Shown here piece after piece: positions 63,638 through 64,000 of a stretch of 64,000 nucleotides of DNA; the first letter of the stretch is position 1; each line of letters opens with the position of its first letter. Source of the DNA: Halarcobacter mediterraneus (lineage in GTDB: Bacteria; Campylobacterota; Campylobacteria; Campylobacterales; Arcobacteraceae); the NCBI RefSeq assembly GCF_004116625.1, contig NZ_NXIE01000001.1, positions 124,001 to 188,000 of the forward strand. The letters are read 5' to 3'. The position numbers were made by a program, and so were the translations under genes. A model generated the notes under the pieces. That model ran no database searches, was not told where the DNA came from, and was given only the letters and a program-made list of their open reading frames with translations.

Positions 63638-63718
63638 ATGTCAGAAGTGAGTAAATTACTAGTAGAATCAAGAAAAAAACTACTTGATTTAACTTTTGGA
63701 ATGACCCCGATAGTGTAG
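63638..63718 (+). pseudogene. truncated DUF4011-type helicase gene, N-terminal fragment
   Basis: An ATG with GGAGG upstream starts a frame whose product begins MSEVSKLLVESRKKLLDLT, matching the N-terminus of DUF4011 superfamily I helicases seen in defence islands. After about 19 residues the sequence shifts to FGMTPIV and stops. The rest is absent. The cut point (near 63697) joins an insertion-sequence-like end. Confidence 0.6.
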
Positions 63719-63790
63719 ACAGTTTTTTAATCAGTTAACACCTACGACTTATTAAGATTTTCATTGTACCTTTTCTCAAATTCATTATAA
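63698..63790 (-). mobile_element. insertion-sequence end with transposase C-terminal remnant
   Basis: On the minus strand, a short frame ending at a stop at 63742-63744 reads ...YNEFEKRYNENLNKS, resembling a transposase C-terminus. A non-coding end rich in the pattern GTCTACACTATCGGGGTCA follows, as at IS3-type ends. The fragment is only about 90 bp; upstream frames are closed. Confidence 0.4.
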
Positions 63791-63791
63791 A

Positions 63792-63823
63792 AATGAGGGA
63801 AGTATTATTGGCATTCCCTCATT
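63792..63823 (-). terminator. hairpin, terminator for the minus-strand frame at the window end
   Basis: A 10-bp perfect stem (AATGAGGGAA at 63792-63801, TTCCCTCATT at 63814-63823) with a 12-base loop. On the minus strand it is followed by TTTTTATAA, a usable T tract. Confidence 0.6.
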
Positions 63824-63839
63824 GCTAGTCTCAATTATT

Positions 63840-64000
63840 TTAAATAGTTTCACTCCAACATAAAATTAAGTCTTCTAAAAACTCTTTTACATCAGGTTGT
63901 ATCTGCTGAAATTGTTTGATTTCTTTTTTAGTTTTAATTATTGCATCTTTACACTCATTTAGTATTGAGGTATATTCACTATTTGATAATCCACAGCTTA
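63840..64000 (-). CDS. C-terminal part of an unknown protein, running off the window
   Basis: A minus-strand frame open to the window edge reads about 52 residues (SNSEYTSILNECKDAI, EFLEDLILCWSETI) and ends at 63840-63842. The product is charged and helical. No family is recognised. It ends before the 63792-63823 hairpin. Confidence 0.5.
   Translation of the reverse strand, partial: SCGLSNSEYTSILNECKDAIIKTKKEIKQFQQIQPDVKEFLEDLILCWSETI

Overview
The window is AT-rich, densely coded DNA from a member of the Campylobacterota, most likely an Arcobacter-group organism. The order murJ, msbA-type exporter, pyrD, M16 peptidase, dapA matches the order known in Campylobacter jejuni. Other genes fit the same group: desulforubrerythrin, RNase Y, a TsdA-like dihaem cytochrome and TIGR02757. 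The assignment rests on gene order and protein resemblance only. I saw no tRNA or rRNA gene and no CRISPR array.

Region 1 (about 1-33,940) is chromosomal backbone. On the minus strand from 7,242 down to 1 lie a nuclease-like EEP protein, murJ, the lipid exporter, pyrD, an M16 peptidase and the start of dapA. Next come an oxidative-stress cluster (desulforubrerythrin, Dps, PerR-like regulator), a cation exchanger, ybeY, a hot-dog thioesterase, radA, a MazG-like and a DTW-domain enzyme, a chemoreceptor and a YqiA-like esterase. A TsdA-like cytochrome sits beside a three-gene sensor/regulator/kinase operon. Then follow ftsY, a TlpA-like lipoprotein, 5-formyl-THF cyclo-ligase, rny, rsmD, an orphan DppC-like permease, an NhaC antiporter, some secreted or hypothetical proteins, an SDR, a nitroreductase and a TIGR02757 protein.

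Region 2 (about 33,940-42,750) is the left part of an integrated mobile element. It has a tyrosine recombinase preceded by three GTACAC copies at 12-bp spacing, two excisionase-like proteins, and plasmid/phage-type accessory genes (DUF932, Gp157-like, Rad52-like, DUF2958). It also has a HUH-type (YagK/YfjJ, inovirus Gp2-like) replication protein behind an origin-like 410-bp intergenic stretch, a GIY-YIG protein and a metallophosphoesterase.

Region 3 (about 42,750-49,850) holds two XRE-regulator plus small 'GVALAATG' protein modules in mirror image. They flank about 5 kb of unrecognised genes: an internally duplicated protein with a coupled 58-aa partner, a membrane protein with an acetyltransferase-like tail, and a 789-aa protein. 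Both GVALAATG genes carry a near-identical 20-bp motif upstream.

Region 4 (about 49,850-63,700) is a defence island built inside a type I restriction-modification operon. A WYL-domain protein precedes hsdM-hsdS, and hsdR lies about 7 kb further on. Between them are a Kiwa-like pair (kwaA, kwaB), an unknown soluble-plus-membrane pair, an Abi_2/AbiF-like HEPN protein with a structured, GC-richer leader that may be an RNA partner, and a Septu-like ATPase/HNH pair. After hsdR, a DUF4011-type helicase gene is cut after about 19 codons, apparently by an insertion-sequence remnant. The right end of the element is not visible.
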